This document shows positions 37,181-46,281 of a DNA stretch of 64,000 nt, in pieces (position 1 is the stretch's first letter; each line of letters begins with the position of its first letter). The DNA comes from Suttonella sp. R2A3 (GTDB lineage: Bacteria; Pseudomonadota; Gammaproteobacteria; Cardiobacteriales; Cardiobacteriaceae): NCBI RefSeq assembly GCF_021513215.1, contig NZ_CP090975.1:1451001-1515000 (forward strand). The letters run 5' to 3'. The position numbers and the translations under genes are program-made. The notes under the pieces are model-generated. The model ran no database searches, was not told where the DNA came from, and saw only the letters and a list, made by a program, of their open reading frames with translations.

Positions 37181-37209
37181 AAAAAAGCTGGGTTTAGCCC
37201 AGCTTTTTT
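37181..37209 (+). terminator. Intrinsic terminator of DUF945 copy 2, possibly bidirectional with glcB
   Basis: AAAAAAGCTGGG (37181-37192) pairs with CCCAGCTTTTTT (37198-37209). It lies between two convergent genes and has A and T runs on both sides, so it can serve glcB as well. Confidence 0.92.
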
Positions 37210-37257
37210 GTGTTCACGATTCGTAAATCTTTAGTCTCAGGGTGAGGCAGATAAGTG

Positions 37258-39432
37258 TTAATGCGCTTTGGCCACACGACGCCAGTGGTGCAGGAGCGGT
37301 TCAGTATAACCCGAAGGCTGATTCTCGCCTTTAAAGATCAGGTCGCAGGCGGCCTGGAAAGCCGGAGATTGATCAAAACGGCTGCTCATCGGCACATAAG
37401 CCGGATCCCCTGCGTTTTGTTCATCAACGACTTTGGCCATCCGCTCAAGGGTGGCGCGAATTTGCGCTTTATCAATCACACCATGGCTTAACCAGTTACA
37501 GAGATGCTGACTGGAAATGCGCAGCGTAGCGCGGTCTTCCATTAAACCAACATCATGAATATCCGGGACTTTAGAACAGCCAACGCCTTGTTCTACCCAA
37601 CGCACCACATAGCCGAGCAGCCCTTGGCAGTTGTTATCCAATTCTTGTTGAATTTCTTCGGCTGACCAGTTGGTGTTTGTAGCCACTGGAACAGTGAGAA
37701 TATCGTCCAAGGTGGCGACAAAGCCGGCTGCTTTAATCGCTTGTTGGCGCGCAAAAACATTGACCTGATGATAATGCAAAGCGTGTAAGGTAGCGCCAGT
37801 AGGTGAGGGTACCCAGGCAGTGGTTGCGCCCGATTGTGGGTGCGCAATTTTTTGCTTGAGCATATCGGCCATCAAATCGGGTGCCGCCCACATCCCTTTA
37901 CCAATTTGTGCTTTGCCAGGCAGGCCACAGGCCAGTCCTGCCTGCACATTGTTGGCCTCATACGCGCCGAGCCAAGCGCTCGATTTCATATCACCTTTGC
38001 GAATCATCGCACCAGCTTGCATCGCGCTGTGGATTTCATCACCCGTACGGTCTAAAAAGCCGGTGTTGATGAACACCAAACGCTCACGTGCCGCATGAAT
38101 GCACGCTCTCAGGTTAACTGTCGTACGGCGCTCCTCGTCCATGACCCCCATTTTCAGGGTATTACGCGCAAGCCCTGCTAGATCCTCTGCAGCAGCAAAT
38201 AGATCGTTGGCAAAGGTAACTTCTTCTGGTCCGTGCATTTTGGGCTTAACGATATACACGCTGCCACTACGGCTGTTTTTATTCTCGGTACGCTTTAGGT
38301 CAAACGGGGCAATCAATGCGGTCATTACTGCGTCTAAAATCCCTTCAGGAATTTCATTGCCGTTTTTATCGAGTATTGCCGGGGTAGTCATTAAATGACC
38401 CACGTTACGAATAAACATCAGCGAGCGACCAGCAAGGGTCAGGGTGCCTGAACCATCGGCGCGCGTATATTCACGATCAGGATTCATGCGGCGGGTGAAT
38501 GTTTGACCGCCTTTGGCGACTTCTTCGGTGAGCGTACCATTCATCAGTCCGAGCCAATTACCGTACACCAGCGCTTTATCCTCACCATCGACTGCGGCAA
38601 CCGAATCCTCACAGTCCATAATCGTGGATAGCGCGGCTTCCATAATGATGTCTTTAACCCCGGCAGGGTCTTGTTTGCCAATGGCGCTGTTTTTATCAAT
38701 CAGCAAGTCAATATGCAGGCCATTGTGGAGAAACAGCAGCGATGATGGGGCATAGGGTTCGCCGTTATAACCGATCAATAAATCAGGGTTGTTTAAACCT
38801 TGCCGGCTATCATCTTTAAGCGTGACTTCCAATGCGCCATCATTTACACGGTAAGCGACAGCGTCATGATGCGAACCTTCAACTAACGGCAGGCTTTGAT
38901 CGAGCACATCGCGGGCAAAAGCAATCACAGCATCGCCACGCTTAGGGTTGTAGGCATTGCCAGGCGCCAAATCCCCCGATTGATCTATGGCGTCTGTGCC
39001 ATAAAGGGCGTCATAGAGCGATCCCCAGCGTGCATTGGCGGCATTCAAAGCATAGCGAGCATTCATGATTGGTACCACCAGTTGTGGACCGGCTTGTTCG
39101 GCAATTTCACGATCGATGTTTTCGGTGCTGATGACAAAGGCTTCGGGCTCTTCAACCAGATAACCAATCTCACGCAGAAATGCTTGGTAAGCAGAGAGAT
39201 CTTCAATACGCCCCGGATGGGCTTGATGCCAATCATCTAATTGGCGCTGTAACGCCTCGCGCTTTTCGAGTAACGCCTGATTGCGTGGTGTGAATTCACT
39301 CAGTAATTGCTTAAAACCGGGCCAAAATACTGCGCTGTTCAGCTTAGGATGCTCAGCAAGCACGGTCTCTTCAATGAACCGATAAAGCGTTTGTTCGATT
39401 TGTAGTTCGCTAGCTGTGATGTATTGCGTCAT
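37258..39432 (-). CDS. glcB: Malate synthase G
   Basis: 724 aa. Condenses glyoxylate with acetyl-CoA to malate as a monomer. Length matches the G isoform (not AceB, about 530 aa). Family segments are visible: [58 protein letters not shown] and [20 protein letters not shown]. It is transcribed alone towards the DUF945 pair. No isocitrate lyase or glycolate oxidase gene is in the window; the glycerate kinase 0.9 kb upstream suggests glyoxylate/glycerate use. Confidence 0.97.
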   Translation of the reverse strand: MTQYITASELQIEQTLYRFIEETVLAEHPKLNSAVFWPGFKQLLSEFTPRNQALLEKREALQRQLDDWHQAHPGRIEDLSAYQAFLREIGYLVEEPEAFVISTENIDREIAEQAGPQLVVPIMNARYALNAANARWGSLYDALYGTDAIDQSGDLAPGNAYNPKRGDAVIAFARDVLDQSLPLVEGSHHDAVAYRVNDGALEVTLKDDSRQGLNNPDLLIGYNGEPYAPSSLLFLHNGLHIDLLIDKNSAIGKQDPAGVKDIIMEAALSTIMDCEDSVAAVDGEDKALVYGNWLGLMNGTLTEEVAKGGQTFTRRMNPDREYTRADGSGTLTLAGRSLMFIRNVGHLMTTPAILDKNGNEIPEGILDAVMTALIAPFDLKRTENKNSRSGSVYIVKPKMHGPEEVTFANDLFAAAEDLAGLARNTLKMGVMDEERRTTVNLRACIHAARERLVFINTGFLDRTGDEIHSAMQAGAMIRKGDMKSSAWLGAYEANNVQAGLACGLPGKAQIGKGMWAAPDLMADMLKQKIAHPQSGATTAWVPSPTGATLHALHYHQVNVFARQQAIKAAGFVATLDDILTVPVATNTNWSAEEIQQELDNNCQGLLGYVVRWVEQGVGCSKVPDIHDVGLMEDRATLRISSQHLCNWLSHGVIDKAQIRATLERMAKVVDEQNAGDPAYVPMSSRFDQSPAFQAACDLIFKGENQPSGYTEPLLHHWRRVAKAH

Positions 39433-39691
39433 GATCGTGCCTTAAATAAGAGGGAGATTTTCATCTTAGCATAGATGTTATATAACCATTATCAACGCGC
39501 ACTATAGATTGTATAAATTGAATTTATGGATAAATAGGGGGTTAAAAGATGTATTTTCACCGTCGAAGATTGAGGCTCAAAAGACGAGTGCACTTTGTGG
39601 GCTAGCCTAAGCTGGTTGTGTACGCAGTGAAGCGCTGAGATAGGCGTTATGGCGCGCTGAATTGAATGTCTAAAGGGGATGGGGTCGCCAT

Positions 39692-40009
39692 TTAGGCAAT
39701 ATGTCGCTTAGCCTCACTCGCCTGGTCGCAAAATAAATCATGCAATAAGCCGATAATGTCTCTGACCCGCTCATCGGCAATAAAATACAGGCGCTCACGG
39801 TGGTTTACAGTGCAATCAACCAGGCCCGCTTCGCGAAGCTTGGCGAGTTGGCCTGACATCGCGGCTTGTGGTATACCCACCAATTCGCTTAATTGCGAGA
39901 CATTGCGTTGTTGATCATGCAAAGAACACAACACCGCGAGTCGATTTTCATTAGCAATCAACTTCAAAAAGAAGGTTGCCTCACCACATTTTTCAAATAA
40001 ATCATCCAT
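39692..40009 (-). CDS. ArsR-family repressor, BigR/SqrR/YgaV-like persulfide sensor
   Basis: 105 aa winged helix. The recognition helix region is SELVGIPQAAMSGQLAKLRE, and the wing is NHRERLYFIAD. The arsenic CVC motif is absent; instead C28 (ENRLAVLCSL) and C94 (LHDLFCDQ) occupy the positions of the two cysteines that form a di- or tetrasulfide bridge in BigR/SqrR. Extra cysteines are C8 and C66. This branch represses sulfide-detoxification genes until reactive sulfur species accumulate. It is downstream of, and probably co-transcribed with, the DUF2892 gene, behind a 23-base palindrome. Sensor assignment is by family knowledge. The 259 bases between this gene and glcB (39433-39691) show nothing. 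Confidence 0.85.
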   Translation of the reverse strand: MDDLFEKCGEATFFLKLIANENRLAVLCSLHDQQRNVSQLSELVGIPQAAMSGQLAKLREAGLVDCTVNHRERLYFIADERVRDIIGLLHDLFCDQASEAKRHIA

Positions 40010-40059
40010 ATTTGTTATCCTTGTTCATTCTGCTCCAAGAGCCTTTGGTTATATGGATG

Positions 40060-40251
40060 TTACTTTTTGATCTTGCAGGTGTTGATGCCGAGTAATGAAT
40101 AAAGCGCGCAGAAGGAAGTGAGACCTGTGGCTAAAGGGATGACGCCAAGATAACCCCACCAACCAATGACACCAGCGAGTGCTAAGATGATTAATAATGC
40201 GCCAATGACAATACGGATGATCCGATCAATTTGACCTACGTTCTTTTTCAT
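40060..40251 (-). CDS. DUF2892 small membrane protein (YgaP C-terminal-like)
   Basis: 63 aa. It begins MKKNVGQIDRIIRIVIGALL and has two membrane helices with GWWGYLGVIPLATGLT between, then FCALYSLLGINTCKIKK, the DUF2892 signature. In E. coli YgaP the same module is fused to a rhodanese domain and is next to the YgaV repressor; here the rhodanese part is missing and the module is free-standing. An excellent ribosome site (AGGAGGTTCCT) precedes the ATG. First gene of the unit with the ArsR repressor. Confidence 0.88.
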   Translation of the reverse strand: MKKNVGQIDRIIRIVIGALLIILALAGVIGWWGYLGVIPLATGLTSFCALYSLLGINTCKIKK

Positions 40252-40269
40252 AGGAACCTCCTGTCAGGT

Positions 40270-40292
40270 TATGATGTAATAAATACGTCATA
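40270..40292. promoter_or_regulatory. Probable operator palindrome for the ArsR-family repressor
   Basis: TATGATGTA (40270-40278), five bases ATAAA, TACGTCATA (40284-40292): an interrupted palindrome with eight of nine positions paired. It lies 19 bases upstream of the DUF2892 gene and 77 bases upstream of the glycerate kinase gene, so the repressor could act on both directions. Confidence 0.6.
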
Positions 40293-40368
40293 TTTCATCA
40301 ATATAATATTTAACAGCCATTAAAGTCAAGAAAAATAAATTCATGAATTTTAATAAGTGATTGATCTT

Positions 40369-41499
40369 ATGAACGTTGTCATTGCGCCAGATTCATTTAA
40401 AGAAAGCATGCGTGCTGTCGAGGCAGCGCAAGCCATAACACAAGGTTTTGCTGAAGGTTTTCCGGAGGCCAATATTCACTGTTACCCGATGGCTGATGGT
40501 GGCGAGGGAACCGCGCAAACCTTATTAGACGCACTGGGCGGAAGATGGCGTGAAATTACTGTGTGTGATCCTTTGCGTCGTCCTATTCGCGCTCGCTATG
40601 TCTTGCTTGATGATGGGTGTGCTGTGATTGAAATGGCCACAGCAGCAGGGCTGCATTTACTTAAGATGGATGAGCGCAACCCGCTTTATACTGATACCTA
40701 TGGCGTAGGGGAGCTTATTGCTGATGCCCTAGATCAAGGCTGTCGTCAGATTATGATTGGTCTCGGCGGGAGTGCGACCAATGATGGTGGCGTTGGCATG
40801 CTTTCAGCGCTTGGCTGGCGGTTTTACGATACGCACGATCAGCTATTGCCCCCAGGTGGTGTAGCTTTGGCTAAGCTGGCGCACATCGACGCGCAAGGAC
40901 AACATCGTGCTTTGCATGAAGCACATTTTACTGTGGCTTGTGATGTGGATCATCCGCTTACTGGTAAACGTGGGGCAAGCGCTGTATTTGCGCGGCAAAA
41001 AGGTGCTAGTGATCAAGATATCGTACTGCTCGATCAGGCGTTAAGCCATTTTGCGCAATTAAGCGCTGATCATGTAGGCTATGGCTTTGATCAGCAGGCG
41101 GGTGCTGGTGCGGCAGGTGGTTTGGGCTTTGCCTTATGCGCGTATCTACAAGCGGACATATGTAGCGGGGTGGCATTGGTCGCTGAAGCGGTCGGGTTAG
41201 AGCAAGCGATTGCCCAAGCGGATTTAGTGATTACCGGTGAGGGGCGTATGGACGGACAAACGGCTGGTGGAAAAGTACCACATGGGGTACTAGAGATTGC
41301 CCAGCGTCACGGTGCGCCAGTGATTGCGCTCTGTGGGGTATTAGATGCGGATAATATGGTGCTTGATCAAGCGGGTTATACAGCGATTCTTCCGATCATT
41401 GCGCAACATACCGAGCCTAAAGCGTTGTTGCAGCAAGGTCCAGCTAACTTAAGGCGTACAGCGAAACAGCTCGCGCGTTTATTACAGCGGTTTGGGTGA
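40369..41499 (+). CDS. garK: Glycerate kinase (GarK/GlxK type)
   Basis: 376 aa from ATG 40369; an in-frame GTG four codons upstream is less likely. Phosphorylates D-glycerate, normally to 2-phosphoglycerate in this family. The N-terminus MNVVIAPDSFKESMRAVEAA, MADGGEGTAQTLLDALGG, GLGGSATNDGGVGMLSALG and ITGEGRMDGQTAGGK are all canonical. It stands divergent to the DUF2892-arsR unit and upstream of the DsrE gene (75-base gap). Confidence 0.95.
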   Translation: MNVVIAPDSFKESMRAVEAAQAITQGFAEGFPEANIHCYPMADGGEGTAQTLLDALGGRWREITVCDPLRRPIRARYVLLDDGCAVIEMATAAGLHLLKMDERNPLYTDTYGVGELIADALDQGCRQIMIGLGGSATNDGGVGMLSALGWRFYDTHDQLLPPGGVALAKLAHIDAQGQHRALHEAHFTVACDVDHPLTGKRGASAVFARQKGASDQDIVLLDQALSHFAQLSADHVGYGFDQQAGAGAAGGLGFALCAYLQADICSGVALVAEAVGLEQAIAQADLVITGEGRMDGQTAGGKVPHGVLEIAQRHGAPVIALCGVLDADNMVLDQAGYTAILPIIAQHTEPKALLQQGPANLRRTAKQLARLLQRFG

Positions 41500-41574
41500 T
41501 GGCGTTCTTCAAACGCACAGCAAGGATTTACGTTACAATCATACATCAGTTTTTCATGAATAAAGGGGTCCGCT

Positions 41575-41949
41575 ATGCTTAAATACACCGATTATGTCAG
41601 CACACTGTTTGATGATCATTCGAACCCGAATAAGATCACTGTAGCGTTCAAGATGGGCGTACAAGCGTTGAAAAAAGGCCATTCTGCAACGGTGATGTTG
41701 ATGGTTGATGGGGTTTATTTAGCGCGCGAAAATGCGTTAGAGGGGATCGATATTGGCGCACCTTTTGAACCGGCAAAAGCGCTGCTGGAAGCGTTTTTAG
41801 CTGATGGTGGGCAAGTGGTGGTGTGTTCTGCGTGTATGCAGCATAATAGCGTGCATAAAGAGGAAATTGATTCACGTTTTGTGGTGATTACCGCTGATGA
41901 TGTGATTGATTTGTTGATGAACGCTAAGGGCAGCTTACAGCTCACTTAA
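41575..41949 (+). CDS. DsrE/DsrF-like family protein
   Basis: 124 aa. Alpha/beta fold with VAFKMGVQALKKGHSATVML, a conserved region around ENALEGIDIGAPFEPAKALL and a cysteine pair in VVCSACMQHNSV (C93/C96 approx.), where a sulfur-accepting cysteine would be expected in DsrE-like sulfurtransferases. The partners DsrF/DsrH or TusBCD are absent, so a sulfur relay is not shown. AAGGGG precedes the ATG. Nine bases later the CHMI-family gene begins, indicating an operon. Confidence 0.8.
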   Translation: MLKYTDYVSTLFDDHSNPNKITVAFKMGVQALKKGHSATVMLMVDGVYLARENALEGIDIGAPFEPAKALLEAFLADGGQVVVCSACMQHNSVHKEEIDSRFVVITADDVIDLLMNAKGSLQLT

Positions 41950-41958
41950 AGGACAGTT

Positions 41959-42306
41959 ATGCCACATTGTATTATTGAATATGCGCGATCGCTTGAATCG
42001 CGCACCAGTATCAAACAGGTTTGTGAGGCGCTACATCAGGCCGTATTGGGTACAGCCTTATTTAAAGAGCCGAGCATTCGTGTGCGCGCTATTGCTTATG
42101 ATGAGGCGCTGGTTGGTGGTGAAGCCGATGTGCCGTTTGTGCACGTACAGGCGTACTTATTCGCTGGACGTGATGAGGCGCAGCGTGAAGCGTTTGCCCA
42201 GGCGATTGAAGCAGCGCTGCTCACAACGTTTGGCACCCCATTATCAGTTAGTGTCAATCCTGTAGAGATTAACCAGCAAACCTACCGACAAAATACCTAC
42301 GCCTGA
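41959..42306 (+). CDS. 5-carboxymethyl-2-hydroxymuconate isomerase (CHMI) family protein
   Basis: 115 aa. The sequence begins MPHCIIEYARSLE, with the catalytic proline that becomes residue 1 after Met removal, and the family segments VRAIAYDEALVGG and VHVQAYLFAGRDEAQ. CHMI acts in the homoprotocatechuate pathway, but no other gene of that pathway is here, so this may be a stand-alone tautomerase. Co-directional and close to the DsrE gene; convergent with folA at a ten-base gap with no visible terminator. Confidence 0.85.
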   Translation: MPHCIIEYARSLESRTSIKQVCEALHQAVLGTALFKEPSIRVRAIAYDEALVGGEADVPFVHVQAYLFAGRDEAQREAFAQAIEAALLTTFGTPLSVSVNPVEINQQTYRQNTYA

Positions 42307-42316
42307 GCTCTGCGTG

Positions 42317-42817
42317 TTATTTGATGCGGCGATAGGTGCAAAAACGCAAATGATACGGGTTGGCCTCATCAGCTGGAGTGGATTCTTCGCTCGTGCAATG
42401 CCAGACATTTGGATCAATCGCTGGGAAAAACCGGTCGCCATCGTCAATCGTGGTATCGATATGGGTAACCACCAAGCTGTCGGCGCGCTCAATGGCACTT
42501 TCATAAAGCTGCGCGCCGCCGATGATAAAAATCCGTGCTTCTTCGCTAAGCAGCGCGATCGCCTCATCCAGGCTGCGCACCACTTCAGCATCAGGAAACT
42601 CCGCTGCTGGTGCACTACTGATCACAATATTGCGTCGCTTGGGTAGGGCGCGGCCTATGGAACGGTAAGTGTTGCTGCCCATGACAATCGCATGCTGCTC
42701 AGTTTGGCTTTTGAACCATTTGAGGTCTTTGGGCAGGTGCCATGGCATGGTGTTGTTACGACCGATCACGCGGTTGTTGCTTTGTGCGACAATCAGGCTA
42801 ATTTCTGGGCGTTTCAT
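42317..42817 (-). CDS. folA: Dihydrofolate reductase
   Basis: 166 aa from ATG 42817 (a TTG just before it could also be read). AGGAG lies five to six bases upstream of the TTG/ATG. Reduces dihydrofolate with NADPH; target of trimethoprim. ISLIVAQSNNRVIGRNNTMPWHLPKDLKWFK, split by the substrate loop, is fully normal, as is IVMGSNTYRSIGRALPKR and FIIGGAQLYESAI. Nine bases behind anmK. Confidence 0.95.
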   Translation of the reverse strand: MKRPEISLIVAQSNNRVIGRNNTMPWHLPKDLKWFKSQTEQHAIVMGSNTYRSIGRALPKRRNIVISSAPAAEFPDAEVVRSLDEAIALLSEEARIFIIGGAQLYESAIERADSLVVTHIDTTIDDGDRFFPAIDPNVWHCTSEESTPADEANPYHLRFCTYRRIK

Positions 42818-42826
42818 CAATGCTCC

Positions 42827-43909
42827 TTAAGCGGGGTACAGCGCGCCGAGGACGCGTTTTTTGCCGCCAGTAATCGTGGATAAATCATGCGCATGCTGAC
42901 GTAGAAAAGCTTCGGCGAGCCATGCAAATCCGGCGGCTTCGATTGCTTGTGGGTCAATCGGACAATCAATCAGCTGATGGCTTGGACCAAGCTGCTCGGC
43001 AATCGTGGAAACTAATAGAGGGTTACGCACGCCACCGCCGGTCAGTATGACGTCTTTAGCGGCGCTGTGTGCTTTGACGGCGTCACAAATGCTGCGCGCG
43101 GTGAGTTCTAACAGCGTGCGTTGCACATCTTCAGCAGCCTCATCACCGCTAAGATGCCTGTGTAGCCAAGATAAATCAAAATAATCGCGGCCGCTGCTTT
43201 TTGGTGGTGTTTTCGCGAAATACGCATCCGCGAGTAAGCGCTCACATAATGGCTCTAAAATACGCCCGCTGGCAGCCCAAGCACCGTGTTCATCATACGA
43301 TTTACCGAGCTGTGCGCCAATCCAGGCATCGAGCAAACCATTACCGGGTCCGCTGTCAAAACCAAACACGCCATCAGGCTGATAGATCGACAGGTTGGCA
43401 ATGCCGCCAATATTGACCACACAGCCTTGTTGAATCTGTAGCACATCACGCTGAAATAATGGGGCAAGCGGGGCGCCTTGACCACCGGCTGCGATATCGC
43501 GTTGGCGAAAATCAGCGATCACATCAATGCCACACAACTCGGCGAGCAATGCTGGGTTGGCGAGTTGGATGGTGTAAGCTGGTTCGTGGTTCGGGCAATG
43601 GCGGACCGTTTGTCCATGAATACCAATGGCGCGAATGTCATCAGCCCTAAGTTGTGTTTTAGCCAGTAGGGCACGAACGCTTTGTGCGTATAAGCGCATC
43701 AATCGATCAGTTGCCAGCGCGCTTCGCTGCAATTCATTATCGCCTGGCTGGTTCAGCGAAGCGAAAGCAAGCGCTAAATCAGCAGGCATCGGTTCTTCAT
43801 GGTGGGCGAGATAATGCCAGCCTTGATCGTCGACACACATCAAGGCACTGTCCGCACCGTCTAAGCTGGTGCCACTCATGATGCCGATGAAGTATTGAGG
43901 GGTGCTCAT
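42827..43909 (-). CDS. anmK: Anhydro-N-acetylmuramic acid kinase
   Basis: 360 aa. Opens and phosphorylates anhydro-MurNAc to MurNAc-6-P in wall recycling, the step after AmpD and NagZ. The ASKHA-fold motifs GIMSGTSLDGADSALM, IGIHGQTVRHCPNH, VNIGGIANLSIY and FDSGPGNGLLDAWIG are intact. Its ATG overlaps the stop of the M23 peptidase gene by four bases. Neighbourhood anmK / M23 peptidase / tyrS is conserved in many gammaproteobacteria. Confidence 0.96.
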   Translation of the reverse strand: MSTPQYFIGIMSGTSLDGADSALMCVDDQGWHYLAHHEEPMPADLALAFASLNQPGDNELQRSALATDRLMRLYAQSVRALLAKTQLRADDIRAIGIHGQTVRHCPNHEPAYTIQLANPALLAELCGIDVIADFRQRDIAAGGQGAPLAPLFQRDVLQIQQGCVVNIGGIANLSIYQPDGVFGFDSGPGNGLLDAWIGAQLGKSYDEHGAWAASGRILEPLCERLLADAYFAKTPPKSSGRDYFDLSWLHRHLSGDEAAEDVQRTLLELTARSICDAVKAHSAAKDVILTGGGVRNPLLVSTIAEQLGPSHQLIDCPIDPQAIEAAGFAWLAEAFLRQHAHDLSTITGGKKRVLGALYPA

Positions 43910-45024
43910 ATCGTGCTTTTTTGGCGCAATTTGCCCATTTCTTCACGATATTGCGCGGTGCGGAACTGCCAGGTCTGCATATAATCTCGCGGCAGCGGAT
44001 TGTACGAGGGGAGCTTAACCTTCATCGGGTTTTGCGCTACACCGTTAATACGGACTTCATAATGCACATGAGCACCGGTTGAGATACCGGAGTTGCCTAA
44101 TTTACCGATCACCTCACCACGTTTGACTTGCTGTCCTTTTTTGACGCCAATCGCTGATAGATGGGCGTAGCGAGTTTCGTAGCCATTGGCGTGATGAATG
44201 ATGATTAAGCGACCATAGCCACGCTGCGCGCCAGCAAAGGTTACGACGCCATTGCCGGTTGTTTTGACTGGTGTGCCGTAGGCCTGTTTCAAATCGACGC
44301 CTTCGTGTGCGCGAATGCGTCCGGTGATCGGGTGGCGACGGTTTGGGTTGTAGGGCGAAGAGATACGGGTATATTGAATAGGCGTACGATCCATCGACGG
44401 TTCAGGGGCATCACCGTATTCATCATAAAAAAAGATTTTGCCGTTGCGTTCGTAGGCATAAAACGTCCAACCTTTGCCGCTGGCATTGCCTCGCACCATG
44501 AGGATTTTGCTGTTCTCTGCGCTGGGTTTACCTTGATCGTAATAATCTGAATACAGTACGTCTACAGAGCTTAGCCCACTTTGTGCTAAGCGCTTTTTTA
44601 AATCCACTAATTGCTCGACCAGCGCCGGGTTAAAATCGCTGTTAGAAATGGCGTTCCAAAAATTATTGGCGTTGGTAAAGGTGCGCTGTGCTTTAACAAA
44701 GCCTTGCAGCGGTTGGTTTTCTGGCGACCCGGATTTGGCACCTGATTGATCTGGTTTGCCTTCTGGATCAGAGCCAGTGATGTGTTCGTTATCGAGCTGA
44801 TCTGTCTCGGGTGGACTGGACTCGCCAAATTGCGTATCAGAGGTTGGGAAGTCTTCCCCGCTTGCGGTATCATAGGCGCTTTCATCACGACTACTCTCGC
44901 TTTCTGACGCTGCGCCAAACCAAACAGGCGCATACCAAAAAACGACTAAAGCGCTGATGCCGAGCAAAGCCACCCAAGGTAGGATGCGTTTGACGGCGCG
45001 GTCGGTATTTTTATTATGAGGCAT
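43906..45024 (-). CDS. M23 family murein DD-endopeptidase (MepM-like)
   Basis: 372 aa. One N-terminal membrane helix (about residues 14-30), a long Ser/Glu/Asp-rich linker (40-105) probably disordered, an OapA/Csd3-like middle part with LVEQLVDLKKRLAQSGLSSV and a C-terminal LytM domain (about 235-345). Zinc ligands are in RAHEGVDL (H and D) and TGAHVHYEV (second H), so the enzyme should be active. It cuts D-Ala to meso-DAP crosslinks in related proteins. Divergent from tyrS over a 60-base gap. The linker is longer and more acidic than in E. coli MepM. Confidence 0.93.
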   Translation of the reverse strand: MPHNKNTDRAVKRILPWVALLGISALVVFWYAPVWFGAASESESSRDESAYDTASGEDFPTSDTQFGESSPPETDQLDNEHITGSDPEGKPDQSGAKSGSPENQPLQGFVKAQRTFTNANNFWNAISNSDFNPALVEQLVDLKKRLAQSGLSSVDVLYSDYYDQGKPSAENSKILMVRGNASGKGWTFYAYERNGKIFFYDEYGDAPEPSMDRTPIQYTRISSPYNPNRRHPITGRIRAHEGVDLKQAYGTPVKTTGNGVVTFAGAQRGYGRLIIIHHANGYETRYAHLSAIGVKKGQQVKRGEVIGKLGNSGISTGAHVHYEVRINGVAQNPMKVKLPSYNPLPRDYMQTWQFRTAQYREEMGKLRQKSTI

Positions 45025-45084
45025 GCCGGTTGTGATTAAAATGAACGTGACATTGTAACGATTTTAACCAAGGAACGCATTATT

Positions 45085-46281
45085 ATGATTCCGTTAGAAG
45101 AACAACTCGCTGTGATTCGTCGCGGCGTGGACGAATTGATTGGTGAAGATGTGCTGGTTGAGCAGCTTAAAGCAGGCAAAATACTGCGCATCAAATTAGG
45201 TATGGACCCAACCGCGCCAGATTTGCATTTTGGCCATACCGTGGTGCTCAATAAAATGCGCCAATTTCAAGATTTAGGGCATAAAGTGTTGTTCTTGATT
45301 GGCGATTTTACCGCGCAAATTGGCGATCCTTCGGGTAAGAACGCCACGCGCCCACCGCTGTCACGCGAACAAATCGAAGAAAACGCGAAAACCTATACCG
45401 ATCAAGTGTTTAAAATTCTTGATCCGGATAAAACCGAAATCTGCTTTAATTCTAAGTGGATGAACGCGATGACCGCAGCGGATATGATCCGTTTGACCGC
45501 GCAATACAGCGTCGCGCGGATGCTCGAGCGCGATGACTTTAATAAGCGCTACAAAGAAGGGCGCACAATCGCGATCCATGAATTCCTTTACCCGCTTACT
45601 CAGGCCTATGATTCGGTAGCGATGCAGGCCGATGTGGAATTAGGCGGTACTGACCAGAAATTTAACCTTTTAGTCGGGCGTGATATTCAGCGCGAATACG
45701 GACAAGCCCCACAAACCGTGCTCACTATGCCGATCCTGGAAGGCTTAGATGGCGTGCAAAAAATGAGTAAGTCACTCGGTAACTATATCGGTATTTTCGA
45801 GCCGGCGAACGAGATGTTCGGCAAAATCATGTCGATCTCTGATGATTTGATGTGGCGCTATTTTGAATTGCTGTCGTTCCGACCGTTGAGCGAGATTAGC
45901 GGGTTAAAAGAAGCGGTCGCCGCAGGGCGTAACCCGCGTGATGTGAAATTTGAATTGGCGCACGAATTGATTAGTCGTTTTCATGATGAGCAAGCGGCGG
46001 TTGACGCGCAAGAAGCTTTTGTCGCGCGTTTTCAAAAGCATGAAGTGCCTGAAGACTTGCTGACGGTGAGTTTGTCAGCCGATGGTGGCTTGCCGATTGC
46101 TAACGTGCTTAAAGATGCTGGATTGGTGGCGAGCACGTCAGAAGGCTTGCGGATGATCAAACAAGGCGCAGTAAAAATCGATGGCGAAAAAGTCAGCGAT
46201 AAAGATTTACTGCTTGAGGCAGGCTTTGATGCGGTGGTTTCAGTCGGTAAACGGCGTATTGCGAATGTTGTTTTAACATGA
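45085..46281 (+). CDS. tyrS: Tyrosyl-tRNA synthetase
   Basis: 398 aa. Class I synthetase. The HIGH-like motif is [11 protein letters not shown] and the KMSKS motif is [10 protein letters not shown]; the C-terminal S4 domain begins around [15 protein letters not shown]. The H-F-G-H form and length are those of the TyrRZ subfamily, as in Haemophilus and Pseudomonas rather than E. coli. AAGGA precedes ATG 45085. Its stop overlaps the protease gene by four bases. Confidence 0.96.
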   Translation: MIPLEEQLAVIRRGVDELIGEDVLVEQLKAGKILRIKLGMDPTAPDLHFGHTVVLNKMRQFQDLGHKVLFLIGDFTAQIGDPSGKNATRPPLSREQIEENAKTYTDQVFKILDPDKTEICFNSKWMNAMTAADMIRLTAQYSVARMLERDDFNKRYKEGRTIAIHEFLYPLTQAYDSVAMQADVELGGTDQKFNLLVGRDIQREYGQAPQTVLTMPILEGLDGVQKMSKSLGNYIGIFEPANEMFGKIMSISDDLMWRYFELLSFRPLSEISGLKEAVAAGRNPRDVKFELAHELISRFHDEQAAVDAQEAFVARFQKHEVPEDLLTVSLSADGGLPIANVLKDAGLVASTSEGLRMIKQGAVKIDGEKVSDKDLLLEAGFDAVVSVGKRRIANVVLT

